Positions 16,989-24,370 of a DNA stretch of 39,743 bases are shown piece by piece. The notes under the pieces were generated by a model. That model worked only from the letters and a program-made list of their open reading frames with translations. It was not told the origin of the DNA and did not search any database. How positions within the stretch are numbered: the first letter of the stretch is position 1; each line of letters begins with the position of its first letter. The DNA lies in NCBI GenBank assembly GCA_041653315.1, contig JBAZFO010000009.1, positions 1 to 39,743 on the forward strand, written 5' to 3'. Both the position numbers and the translations under genes were made by a program. The DNA is from Candidatus Micrarchaeia archaeon (GTDB taxonomy: Archaea; Micrarchaeota; Micrarchaeia; Anstonellales; JAHKLY01).

Positions 16989-16998
16989 TTTTTTATTT
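16989..16998 (+). terminator. Oligo-T terminator of tRNA-Cys
   Basis: TTTTTTATTT directly follows the last acceptor base, typical of archaeal intrinsic termination after stable RNA genes. Confidence 0.6.
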
Positions 16999-17082
16999 TA
17001 AAAAATAAGAAGAACCTTTTTAAATATTCTCATATTAATAGAAACATAGAAGAGTACTTATTTTAGTAAACTAGGTGATAAA

Positions 17083-17700
17083 GTGGATGATTCTAACAAC
17101 GTAAAAACTGGGACAACAACATTAGGATTAATTTGTTCTGATGGAGTTGTATTTGCTTCTGATAAAAGAGCAACTATGTGGCATTTTATTGCTGATAAAA
17201 ATATACAAAAAATATATAATATAACAGATTATATTGCTATAACAACAGCTGGAAGTGTTGGTGATGCACAAGCATTAGTAAGATATATGCAGTCAGAAAT
17301 AAAACTATATGAAACAAGGGAACAAAGAAAAATGACTATTCAAGGTGCAACAACTTTAATGTCAAATATTTTATTTGGTTATAAAATGTTTCCATTTTAT
17401 GTTCAATTAATAATTGGAGGAGTAGATAAAGAACCAAAATTATACTCATTAGATCCTGGTGGAGGGATAACTTCTGAAAATTTTATTTCAACAGGAAGTG
17501 GCTCTCCAATTGCATATGGGGTTTTAGAAACAAATTATAAAATTAATAAAACTATAAAAGAAAATTTACCTATTGCAGTTAAATCTATTGCAACTGCAAT
17601 GAAAAGAGATAGTGCAACAGGAGATGGAATTGATTTAGTTTCAATAGATAAATCAGGTTTCAAAAGATATTCAAAAGAAGAGATAGAAAAATTGTTATAA
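17083..17700 (+). CDS. psmB: 20S proteasome beta subunit
   Basis: Catalytic subunit of the archaeal 20S proteasome. A 10-residue propeptide ends in G, exposing catalytic Thr11 (G|TTTLG). The SDGVVFASDKRAT stretch supplies the conserved Asp and Lys, and the C-terminal half has SGSPIAYGVLE and the RDSATGDGID loop. The length of 205 aa is normal. It starts at GTG 17083, preceded by AGGTGAT. A TATA-like TTTTTAAATATT at about 17018-17029 gives it its own promoter downstream of the tRNA. Confidence 0.96.
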   Translation: MDDSNNVKTGTTTLGLICSDGVVFASDKRATMWHFIADKNIQKIYNITDYIAITTAGSVGDAQALVRYMQSEIKLYETREQRKMTIQGATTLMSNILFGYKMFPFYVQLIIGGVDKEPKLYSLDPGGGITSENFISTGSGSPIAYGVLETNYKINKTIKENLPIAVKSIATAMKRDSATGDGIDLVSIDKSGFKRYSKEEIEKLL

Positions 17701-17824
17701 ATTTATATTTTAAGTATCAGAATTTAAATATGCATTATAAAGTTAAATTTTCAAAGAGTTGATTTTTATTTTAAATGAAATTCTAATAGCAGTATTTTAT
17801 TAGATGTTTTAAGAGGGGATAACA

Positions 17825-19711
17825 GTGGACTTTAAAGAGATAGAGCAAAAAATAAAAGAAATTGTTCCTGAGGGTTGTGAAATAACAAAAATAGAACCTG
17901 AAGGGCTTGATATAGTAATATATGTTAAAAAAATAAAAACATTTTATGATTCAGAGTATTTAATAAAAAGACTTTCTGGTGCAATTAGAAAAAGAATAGT
18001 TGTAAGGTTAGAGGATAATTTATTAATGGAACCTGAAAAAGCAAAGAAGAAAATACTTGAATTAGTTCCAAAAGAAGCAGAAGTAGAAAAAGTAAGATTT
18101 GATCCTGTTTTTTCAGAAGTTTGGATTGAATCAGTAAAACCAGGATTAGTAATAGGTAAAAAAGGATTAACTTTAAGAAGTATTATAGAAACTACGGGTT
18201 GGGCGCCAAAAATTTTAAGAGTACCAACTATGAAGTCTGAAACAATTGAAGGAATTAGAAATTCCTTATTTCAAGAAACTAAAAAAAGAAAAAAATTCTT
18301 AAATAAATTAGGAAAAGACATATGTAAAACTGTTGAAAAAAGTGAATGGGTAAAAGCTACAGCATTAGGTGGATTTAGAGAAGTTGGAAGATCTAGTGTT
18401 TTAATTCAAACTCAGAATTCTAATATATTAATTGATTGCGGGATTAATCCTGTTGTTTTTGAAGGTCAAAAAGCATTTCCTTATTTAAAATCAATGAATC
18501 TTGAACCATCTGATTTAGATGCAGTAATTCTATCACATACACATCTTGATCATACTGGTTTTGTACCTTATTTATATGCATATGGATATCAAGGCCCCAT
18601 ATATTGCACTGAACCTACAAGAGATATGATGATAATGCTCCAAAGAGATTATTTGAATATAGTAAATAAATATGCAGGTACAACAGCCCCATATGCAGTT
18701 AAAGATATCCATGAAGAATTATTACATACAGTTACAATTGGATACAATGAAGTAGTTGATATAACCCCAGATATTAAACTAACTTTTTATAATGCAGGCC
18801 ATGTTTTAGGAAGTTCAATGATACATTTACATATTGATAATGGATTGCATAATCTAGTTTATACTGGAGATTTTAAATTTGGTTTTACAAGATTATGCAA
18901 TAATGCAAATAACCTATTTCCAAGAGTAGAAACTTTATTTATGGAAAGTACATATGGAGGAAAAAATAATGTTTTACCAGATAGAAGAGAAACAGATGAA
19001 CAGTTAGTATCTTTAATTGAAGAAACAATTAATAATGGAGGAAAAGTTCTTATTCCTGCTTTTGCAGTAGGAAGATCACAAGAAGTTATGCTTGTTTTAG
19101 AAGATGCATTTCAAAATGGTAGGTTAAAAGTTCCTGTTTATTTAGATGGAATGATTTTAGAAGCCTCTGCTATTCACACCGCATACCCAGAATATTTAAG
19201 GAATACATTAAAAAGAAAAGTTCTTTCAAATCAAAGTCCTTTTGAATGTGAAATATTTGAAATACCAAGCGATAGACAGGCAGTAATTGATGGTGGCCCT
19301 TGTGTAATTATTTCTACTTCAGGTATGGTTGCAGGAGGTCCTGTAATGGAATATTTGAGAAATTTAGCAGATGATCCAAAAAATTTAATGGTTTTTATTG
19401 GGTACCAGTCTCCTTTATCATTAGGAAGTAGAATTCAAAGAGGAGAAAAGGATATCCCATTAGTTAATAAAGAAGGAAAAAGTGAAATGATAAAAATGAA
19501 TATGCGTGTTGAAACAGTAGAAGGATATTCAGGACATTCAGGAAGAAAGCAATTAATGGCATTTGTACATAATATTTCTCCAAAACCAGAAAAAATATTT
19601 GTAATGCATGGTGATGAAAAAAGATGTTTAGATTTAGTTCAATCAATAAAAAATACTTTAAAAGTTGAAACTAGAGCACCTATGAATATGGATACAATTA
19701 GATTGAGATAA
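17825..19711 (+). CDS. KH/beta-CASP ribonuclease aCPSF1 (FttA), transcription termination factor
   Basis: 628-residue metallo-beta-lactamase/beta-CASP nuclease, in archaea the general transcription-termination factor that cuts nascent RNA at U-rich 3' ends. The N terminus carries a KH-like region and a second KH with GKKG (111-114). The zinc motif is H238-T-H240-L-D242-H243. The beta-CASP part includes ESTYGG, IPAFAVGRSQE, STSGMVAGGPVMEYL and the C-terminal GYSGHSGRKQL and MHGDEKRC histidine motifs. It starts at GTG 17825 after GAGGGGA. The many oligo-U gene ends in this window fit its substrate. Confidence 0.95.
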   Translation: MDFKEIEQKIKEIVPEGCEITKIEPEGLDIVIYVKKIKTFYDSEYLIKRLSGAIRKRIVVRLEDNLLMEPEKAKKKILELVPKEAEVEKVRFDPVFSEVWIESVKPGLVIGKKGLTLRSIIETTGWAPKILRVPTMKSETIEGIRNSLFQETKKRKKFLNKLGKDICKTVEKSEWVKATALGGFREVGRSSVLIQTQNSNILIDCGINPVVFEGQKAFPYLKSMNLEPSDLDAVILSHTHLDHTGFVPYLYAYGYQGPIYCTEPTRDMMIMLQRDYLNIVNKYAGTTAPYAVKDIHEELLHTVTIGYNEVVDITPDIKLTFYNAGHVLGSSMIHLHIDNGLHNLVYTGDFKFGFTRLCNNANNLFPRVETLFMESTYGGKNNVLPDRRETDEQLVSLIEETINNGGKVLIPAFAVGRSQEVMLVLEDAFQNGRLKVPVYLDGMILEASAIHTAYPEYLRNTLKRKVLSNQSPFECEIFEIPSDRQAVIDGGPCVIISTSGMVAGGPVMEYLRNLADDPKNLMVFIGYQSPLSLGSRIQRGEKDIPLVNKEGKSEMIKMNMRVETVEGYSGHSGRKQLMAFVHNISPKPEKIFVMHGDEKRCLDLVQSIKNTLKVETRAPMNMDTIRLR

Positions 19712-19768
19712 AATTAATTCAAAACATTTTTAAACTCTAAGCAATATATTATTTTATTGTGATTATAT

Positions 19769-20035
19769 ATGGCTAGGAAAAAAATAAACCCAGACATTTC
19801 TGAGTTCTATTTACTTTTATCAGCACCAGAACTTTTTGATCCAGAAGAAACATTTTTATTTAATGATGAATTAGATAAAGATCAACAAGAGATGCTTGAA
19901 GTTTGGGCTAATAAATTTAATTCTCAATTTATAATAAGAACAGAAGATGAAAAAATTGCAATTGTAAAAAAAGAAAAAGCTAAAGCTGAATATAAAAAAC
20001 AAGAAAATAAAGAAAGAAATAAAAGAAAAATTTAA
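19769..20035 (+). CDS. Hypothetical small charged protein (88 aa)
   Basis: Not recognised. The first 60 residues are mixed and acidic (SEFYLLLSAPELFDPEETFL), while the last 25 are very Lys/Glu-rich and probably a single helix. There is no membrane segment, zinc motif or signal. It follows aCPSF1 by 57 bp on the same strand but has AT-rich, TATA-like DNA before it, so it may be transcribed separately. It converges on the gene at 20050. Confidence 0.6.
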   Translation: MARKKINPDISEFYLLLSAPELFDPEETFLFNDELDKDQQEMLEVWANKFNSQFIIRTEDEKIAIVKKEKAKAEYKKQENKERNKRKI

Positions 20036-20049
20036 AAAAAGAATTAAAT

Positions 20050-20802
20050 TTATCTAAGAAATTTAGCTCCTAATAATCCAAAGAACCCGCTTAATATTGG
20101 AAAAGATATAATTGTTATAAATAATCTTGTTATTATTCCATTCAAGCTAAGTGTTGCATCTCCTCCAGATATTGTAATAAGAGTATTTAAGGTATTAGTG
20201 TCTAAAAATCCAAATATATTTGTCATTAATCCATATATTTGAACCCCTAAAAATGCACCTAAAGATATTATTACAATTAACGAAACTATTGATGCTAATA
20301 TCCCAACAAGGATTCCAGTTATTATGCCTTTTTTAATTCCAATATTAGTTTTATAATCTTGTTCTGCTTTTAAATAAACAATAGAAAGTATTCCTGCAAT
20401 TGGCATAATAATGAAAAATAAAAGGCTTAGAACAGGCACACCGCATAATATACCTGCAAGTATACCAATGAATAAAACTGGAGTAATTACATCTGAGTCT
20501 ATTATATTATTTTCATTTAAATTTTTATTTTGTTTAAACAAATTGCTTAATATTCCAGGGGAGTTATTTTTATTTTGAGTATATTGTTGTTTAGCATTTT
20601 GTGGCCTGTTTTTTTGAAATATAGGTTTCTCGTTTTGTGTATTTCCTCTTCTTTCTTCTTTAAGCATCTTTAAACCTACTCGCATGCAATTTTTGCAGAC
20701 AAGTTCTGGTTCATCATCACCTACGCAATCTTTACACACAGCTTTAAAACAAACTGAACAAATACCAACCGCGTCTGTTTTTGGATGAAAATAGCATTTC
20801 AC
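20050..20802 (-). CDS. B-box-type zinc-finger multi-pass membrane protein
   Basis: 250 residues. The N terminus is a B-box-like zinc module (C3, H6, C14, C17, then C22, C25 and a CKNC pair up to about residue 39), a form common at the N terminus of bacterial and archaeal membrane proteins. A Gln/Asn/Lys-rich linker (50-95) leads to about four hydrophobic segments rich in Gly/Ile. The start is GTG 20802, because the overlapping ATG is followed at once by a stop. GAGG lies 8 nt upstream. It overlaps the tail of the DUF2085 gene region (one base apart), so the two form an operon. Function unknown. Confidence 0.75.
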   Translation of the reverse strand: MKCYFHPKTDAVGICSVCFKAVCKDCVGDDEPELVCKNCMRVGLKMLKEERRGNTQNEKPIFQKNRPQNAKQQYTQNKNNSPGILSNLFKQNKNLNENNIIDSDVITPVLFIGILAGILCGVPVLSLLFFIIMPIAGILSIVYLKAEQDYKTNIGIKKGIITGILVGILASIVSLIVIISLGAFLGVQIYGLMTNIFGFLDTNTLNTLITISGGDATLSLNGIITRLFITIISFPILSGFFGLLGAKFLR

Positions 20803-20803
20803 A

Positions 20804-21388
20804 TTAATTACCTCTTTCTTTTTTATTTTTTCTTTTTACCTTTATCTTTTTATTGCTTTCTGTTTTTTTACTTTTGTTTAGTAATCCAATTATAAAAAAA
20901 GGCATACCAAATCCAGCAATAAATCCAGTAATTATTCTTATTGTATTCGTACTTTCTCTTAGTCCTATTATTTGAGTTAAACCATCAATTGCTAGAGGTA
21001 AAATAATTAATATAAATAACCATAATGGAAGTGGGTTATTATAATTTTTATTAAATATCCATATTATTATCCCCCCAATGAGCATAGAAAAGAAAAATGC
21101 AGTATCTCTTGAGCATACTGGGAATTTTATGCCTTTTCCTATTAAATTATTTACCCTAATTTCTTTAGTATTATTCTCATATTTTGTATTTTGATTATAA
21201 CAATCAGCTATGGATGTTTCATATACACATAAAGATCTTTGAGTTATTTGATGGCAAAAAAAAGAAAAGAAGTGATACATTCCCGTTCCTACATTATTAT
21301 TATTTAAATAAATAAAAGGTGTGCTGAATATTAAGATATTAAATAATAGTAAAATGATAATATATGTTTCTAATATTGATAACCTCAT
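20804..21388 (-). CDS. DUF2085 family membrane protein
   Basis: 194 residues with about four to five membrane segments. DUF2085 landmarks are clear: FFCHQITQRSLC (about 43-54), FPVCSRDTAFF (about 94) and PLAIDGLTQIIGLRESTNTIR with RIITGF after it (about 130-160). The conserved Cys/His set suggests a metal or redox site in the membrane, but the family has no established function. The C terminus is a Lys/Arg tail. It is cotranscribed with the zinc-finger membrane protein downstream. Confidence 0.85.
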   Translation of the reverse strand: MRLSILETYIIILLLFNILIFSTPFIYLNNNNVGTGMYHFFSFFCHQITQRSLCVYETSIADCYNQNTKYENNTKEIRVNNLIGKGIKFPVCSRDTAFFFSMLIGGIIIWIFNKNYNNPLPLWLFILIILPLAIDGLTQIIGLRESTNTIRIITGFIAGFGMPFFIIGLLNKSKKTESNKKIKVKRKNKKERGN

Positions 21389-21439
21389 AAATTATTTGTT
21401 TCACTTAACTTTTTAAATACCTACATACAAAAGTTAATT

Positions 21440-21844
21440 ATGGAAAATTATGAATCTTTATTAGATAATGCATATACAACCTTGCCAAAAAAAGCTCAAT
21501 CTGGAGAGAGATTTGAAGTCCCAAAACCAGATATCTCTCTTGAAGGTTCAAAAACTATAATTAAAAATTTTGATCAAATTTTATCAAAATTAAGATCTGA
21601 TAAAACTTTTATATTAAAATATTTTAATAAAGAGCTTGCAGTACCTGCATCTTTAGAAGGAAAAAGATTAATTTTATGTGGTAAAATACAACCAAGACTT
21701 TTTAATGAAAAATTAGATGTGTTTGTTAAAAAATATGTTTTATGTCAAGAGTGTGGAAGACCAGATACTAAAATTCAAGAAATTGAAAAAGGAATTAAAA
21801 TAATGATTTGCGAAGCATGTGGTGCAAGAAATCCTATAAGGTGA
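21440..21844 (+). CDS. Translation initiation factor aIF2 subunit beta
   Basis: 134-residue beta subunit of the archaeal aIF2 heterotrimer, which carries initiator Met-tRNA to the 30S subunit. The N-terminal helix binds gamma. The central alpha-beta domain includes FNKELAVPASLEGKRLILCG. The C-terminal zinc ribbon is CQEC ... CEAC (about residues 109-130), followed by GARNPIR. A TATA box TTTTTAAATA lies about 25 bp upstream of ATG 21440. It stops 7 bp before aIF1A, forming a two-gene initiation-factor operon. Confidence 0.95.
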   Translation: MENYESLLDNAYTTLPKKAQSGERFEVPKPDISLEGSKTIIKNFDQILSKLRSDKTFILKYFNKELAVPASLEGKRLILCGKIQPRLFNEKLDVFVKKYVLCQECGRPDTKIQEIEKGIKIMICEACGARNPIR

Positions 21845-21851
21845 TTGTTTA

Positions 21852-22166
21852 ATGAGTGAAAATGATGATGAACAGAAAACAAATAGAATGAGACTTCCAA
21901 ATGAAAAAGATAAAGAAGTCTTAGGAATAGTAGTAAGTTTATTAGGAGCAGGCAGGCTGCTTGTATCTTGTTCAGATGGTAAAGAAAGAGTTTGTAGAAT
22001 ACCAGGTAAAATGAGACGTTTTATTTGGGTTAGAGAAAATAATTATGTAATTGTTAAACCTTGGGATATTGAAGGAGATTCAAAAGGAGATGTGGTTTGG
22101 AGATATAATAAATTCCAAGAAGAATGGTTAAAAAAGAACGGGCATTTAAAGAATATTGATCTCTAA
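21852..22166 (+). CDS. Translation initiation factor aIF1A
   Basis: 104-residue OB-fold factor that binds the 30S A site and aids start-codon selection. Diagnostic stretches are RMRLPNEKDKEVLGIV, GAGRLLVSCSDGKERVCRIPGK and a WVREN-nnVIVKPWD segment. It is directly behind aIF2-beta. Its last 21 bases overlap the end of the convergent gene on the other strand. Confidence 0.96.
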   Translation: MSENDDEQKTNRMRLPNEKDKEVLGIVVSLLGAGRLLVSCSDGKERVCRIPGKMRRFIWVRENNYVIVKPWDIEGDSKGDVVWRYNKFQEEWLKKNGHLKNIDL

Positions 22167-23123
22167 TTTTATAATTTGTTTAAAACATAAATCTATTTTT
22201 TCTTTATCTATTCTTGAATCCTTTTCAATTAATTCTGGATCAAAATAGATTAATATACAATCTTTATTTTCAAAATTTTCCTTTATCTTATTTATCTCTC
22301 CTGGAGTTCCTAAAGTAATTCCTAATATACTATTTTTTATTAAAATATTCTGAATAATCTCAATTTGTTTTTTATTTGAAACTAAAATAACTTTTTCTTC
22401 ATCTGAATTTTTTAAAATTTTAATTAATTCTGTTATTTTTGAATCCTCCTGATTTAAAGTATTTAATAGAATATTATGAAATTCTTTTTCAAATAAAAAG
22501 AAATTTTCAATATAACTAAATTGATCTGTTTTTGTTAAAATACTTTTAACTTTTTTACTCCTAATAAAAGTTAGGGCCTCTTTTCTCCAATTTTTTCTAT
22601 CTGTCTTTTGGGTTAAAAAATCTACTACTTTTTTATCAAAGTTTTCAATTTCTGTAAAAGACATATTTAATGAATTTTTAGTTATTGAATCTAATGTTTT
22701 TAATTCTTTTAAAATATTTAAGATTTCATGGTCTAAATAAGAGAGAAACCTTTCAATTCCATTATATTTTAAATAATCCATCATTCTTTGAATAATTAAA
22801 ATTGTATTAAAGTAATTATTATGATATTTTTTTCTTTTGTGATCAGTTTCATTTTTTATTTGTTCTAAAAAAAAGGTTACTGTTTCACTATTTATATATA
22901 AAATAGGTTCTGGAATTAAGCTAAATACTTTTAATGTTCTTATCAATCTAGAATGTAGCTGATTTAAATACATATATATCTCATTTTTTTTAAAATCTGT
23001 CTTATACACTCGTATTTTTGGAGTATCAAATAAGGGTAATAAAGGAAGCTTTTCAATAGGTCTTATTTTTTTATTATTTCTTATTTCGTTTCCCTTTTTT
23101 ATCCTTTTTTCATTTTTTGTCAT
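22146..23123 (-). CDS. Degenerate Hef/FANCM-like helicase half (tentative)
   Basis: 325 residues without a recognised catalytic motif. Layout compares with the middle of archaeal Hef. A Lys-rich start leads to 'FDTPKIRVYKTDFKKNEIYMYLN' (like the strand and helix after helicase domain 1). A long helical insert follows, then 'KITELIKILKNSDEEKVILVSNKKQIEIIQNIL' (helicase motif IV region), and finally 'ENKDCILIYFDPELIEKDSRID' (where active enzymes have motif V/VI). There is no Walker A, no DExH and no QRRGRTGR, so ATPase activity is not expected. It could be a structural remnant of a Hef nuclease system split elsewhere, or an unrelated helical protein; similarity is by eye only. It starts at ATG 23123, divergent from rio1. 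Confidence 0.4.
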   Translation of the reverse strand: MTKNEKRIKKGNEIRNNKKIRPIEKLPLLPLFDTPKIRVYKTDFKKNEIYMYLNQLHSRLIRTLKVFSLIPEPILYINSETVTFFLEQIKNETDHKRKKYHNNYFNTILIIQRMMDYLKYNGIERFLSYLDHEILNILKELKTLDSITKNSLNMSFTEIENFDKKVVDFLTQKTDRKNWRKEALTFIRSKKVKSILTKTDQFSYIENFFLFEKEFHNILLNTLNQEDSKITELIKILKNSDEEKVILVSNKKQIEIIQNILIKNSILGITLGTPGEINKIKENFENKDCILIYFDPELIEKDSRIDKEKIDLCFKQIIKLEINIL

Positions 23124-23202
23124 AATATATTATTCTTTTTTGCGTTTTTAAAGGTTTTGAATGTAGGCATATTAATAAATACTTCAATTCTAAATGTAAT
23201 AC

Positions 23203-23982
23203 ATGGCATTATCACAATCAAAGAAAAAAAGACCTGAGAGAGAAAAAAAACAATTTAAAATTAAGCGCAGGATAGAATCACAGGTTTTTGATATTCCAAC
23301 CCTAAAAGAACTTTCAAGATTAATTGGTAAGAGAGTTTTTGATACTTTGGATCATCCAATAGCAATAGGTAAAGAAGCAAAAGTATTTAGAGCTACTAAA
23401 GAAACAGTTAATGGAAAAAAAACGTATTTGGCAGTTAAAATTTTTAGAATAGAAACTTCTTCTTTTGATAAAATGACAGATTATTTAAAAGGAGATCCAA
23501 GATTTGATAGAGTTAAAAAAAGAAAATTAGAAATTATTAAAGCTTGGACTAGAAAAGAATACATGAATTTGAAAATTGCTTATAATGCTAAAATTAATGT
23601 TCCAAAACCAATTGGTTATACACGGAATATATTAATAATGCAGTTTTTAGGGCAGAAAGGAGAACCATACCCAACATTACAGGAATATGGTCCTTTAGAT
23701 GCTAAAGAAGAGTTTAAGCAGTTAATTAAAGATATGAAAAAATTATATGAAATTGGGTTGGTACATGGGGATCTCAGTCCATTTAATATATTACAAACGC
23801 CAAAGGGATTATATATAATTGATGTTGGTCAGGCAGTTATTTTAAAACATCCTAAAGCACAAGAGTTTTTAGAAAGAGATGTAAGAAATATAATTAATTA
23901 TTTTAAGAAATTTGGAATTAAAAAAACACCAGAAGAACTTTTAGAATATATTCGAGGAAAAATAAAAGACAAACCTTTTTAA
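23203..23982 (+). CDS. rio1: RIO1-type serine kinase
   Basis: Atypical protein kinase/ATPase needed for late 40S/30S subunit maturation. The flexible-loop region IAIGKEAKVFRA (54-64) precedes the ATP-binding Lys (K79 in LAVKIFR). The catalytic loop is H188-G-D190-LSPFN195, and the metal-binding motif IID207VGQAV is followed by HPKAQEFLERDVRNI, the RIO1 hallmark. The length of 259 aa fits archaeal RIO1, which lacks long tails. The basic N terminus (KKKRPEREKK) may contact rRNA. A TATA-like AATAAATA lies about 25 bp before ATG 23203. Confidence 0.95.
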   Translation: MALSQSKKKRPEREKKQFKIKRRIESQVFDIPTLKELSRLIGKRVFDTLDHPIAIGKEAKVFRATKETVNGKKTYLAVKIFRIETSSFDKMTDYLKGDPRFDRVKKRKLEIIKAWTRKEYMNLKIAYNAKINVPKPIGYTRNILIMQFLGQKGEPYPTLQEYGPLDAKEEFKQLIKDMKKLYEIGLVHGDLSPFNILQTPKGLYIIDVGQAVILKHPKAQEFLERDVRNIINYFKKFGIKKTPEELLEYIRGKIKDKPF

Positions 23983-24065
23983 ATACAGAAAAGTATATCT
24001 AATATAACATATTATATTAAATTGTAATGTGAGTATTTTTAAATAATATTAAAATAGGTGATAAA

Positions 24066-24347
24066 ATGAATAAATTATGTATATTTTTTACCCCAAATAA
24101 AAATTTAGTTAGAAAAATAATTGATAATCCAACAGAAGTTATAGATAACTTAAGTAAATTTTTATTAGTCGAAGAAAAATTAGAAATTAGAAAAGCAAGA
24201 TTAAATAAAAGAATTGGTTTAGAATCTAGAAGATGTTCTATAGAAAAGCCAAATAAAAAGATGGAAGAACTTTTAATAGAGAAAAAAATACTTATGGAAG
24301 CGGAAGAAAGATTATATTCTAGATTCCCAGATAGAAATAAGATATAA
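24066..24347 (+). CDS. Hypothetical basic helical protein (93 aa)
   Basis: Not recognised. It is Lys/Arg/Glu-rich with two probable helices (about 15-55 and 60-88) and no metal, membrane or catalytic motif. A good ribosome-binding site (AGGTGATAAA-ATG) and a TATA-like TTTTTAAATAATATT upstream support expression. It converges on the radical SAM gene with a 23-bp gap containing oligo-A/T. Confidence 0.65.
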   Translation: MNKLCIFFTPNKNLVRKIIDNPTEVIDNLSKFLLVEEKLEIRKARLNKRIGLESRRCSIEKPNKKMEELLIEKKILMEAEERLYSRFPDRNKI

Positions 24348-24370
24348 AAAAATGAGAATGTAAAAAAATA

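Larger units (their letters stand above)
16770..16989 (+). tRNA. tRNA-Cys(GCA) with two introns
   Basis: After removing introns 16806-16870 and 16891-16974, a 71-nt tRNA folds completely. The acceptor is GCAGGGU/ACCCUGC. The D arm is ACA-GAUCGGCUA-UGU, resembling E. coli tRNA-Cys ACA-AAGCGGUUA-UGU. The anticodon stem is UUCGG/CCGAA with loop CUGCAGA (anticodon GCA at 16802-16804), the variable loop is AUAG, and the T stem GGGGG/CCCUC carries loop UUCAACU. The discriminator is U73 (16989), the universal Cys identity base, and G48 is present as in bacterial tRNA-Cys. CCA is not encoded. Oligo-T follows immediately. This fills the only gap above 300 bp without a protein gene. Confidence 0.96.

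Noticed and set aside
16770..16989. Initial reading as SRP RNA or RNase P RNA
   Set aside because: GGGAGCAG recalls the SRP S domain, but the partner CAGG strand is missing, and RNase P conserved regions are absent. The tRNA-Cys fold with two BHB introns explains nearly every base.
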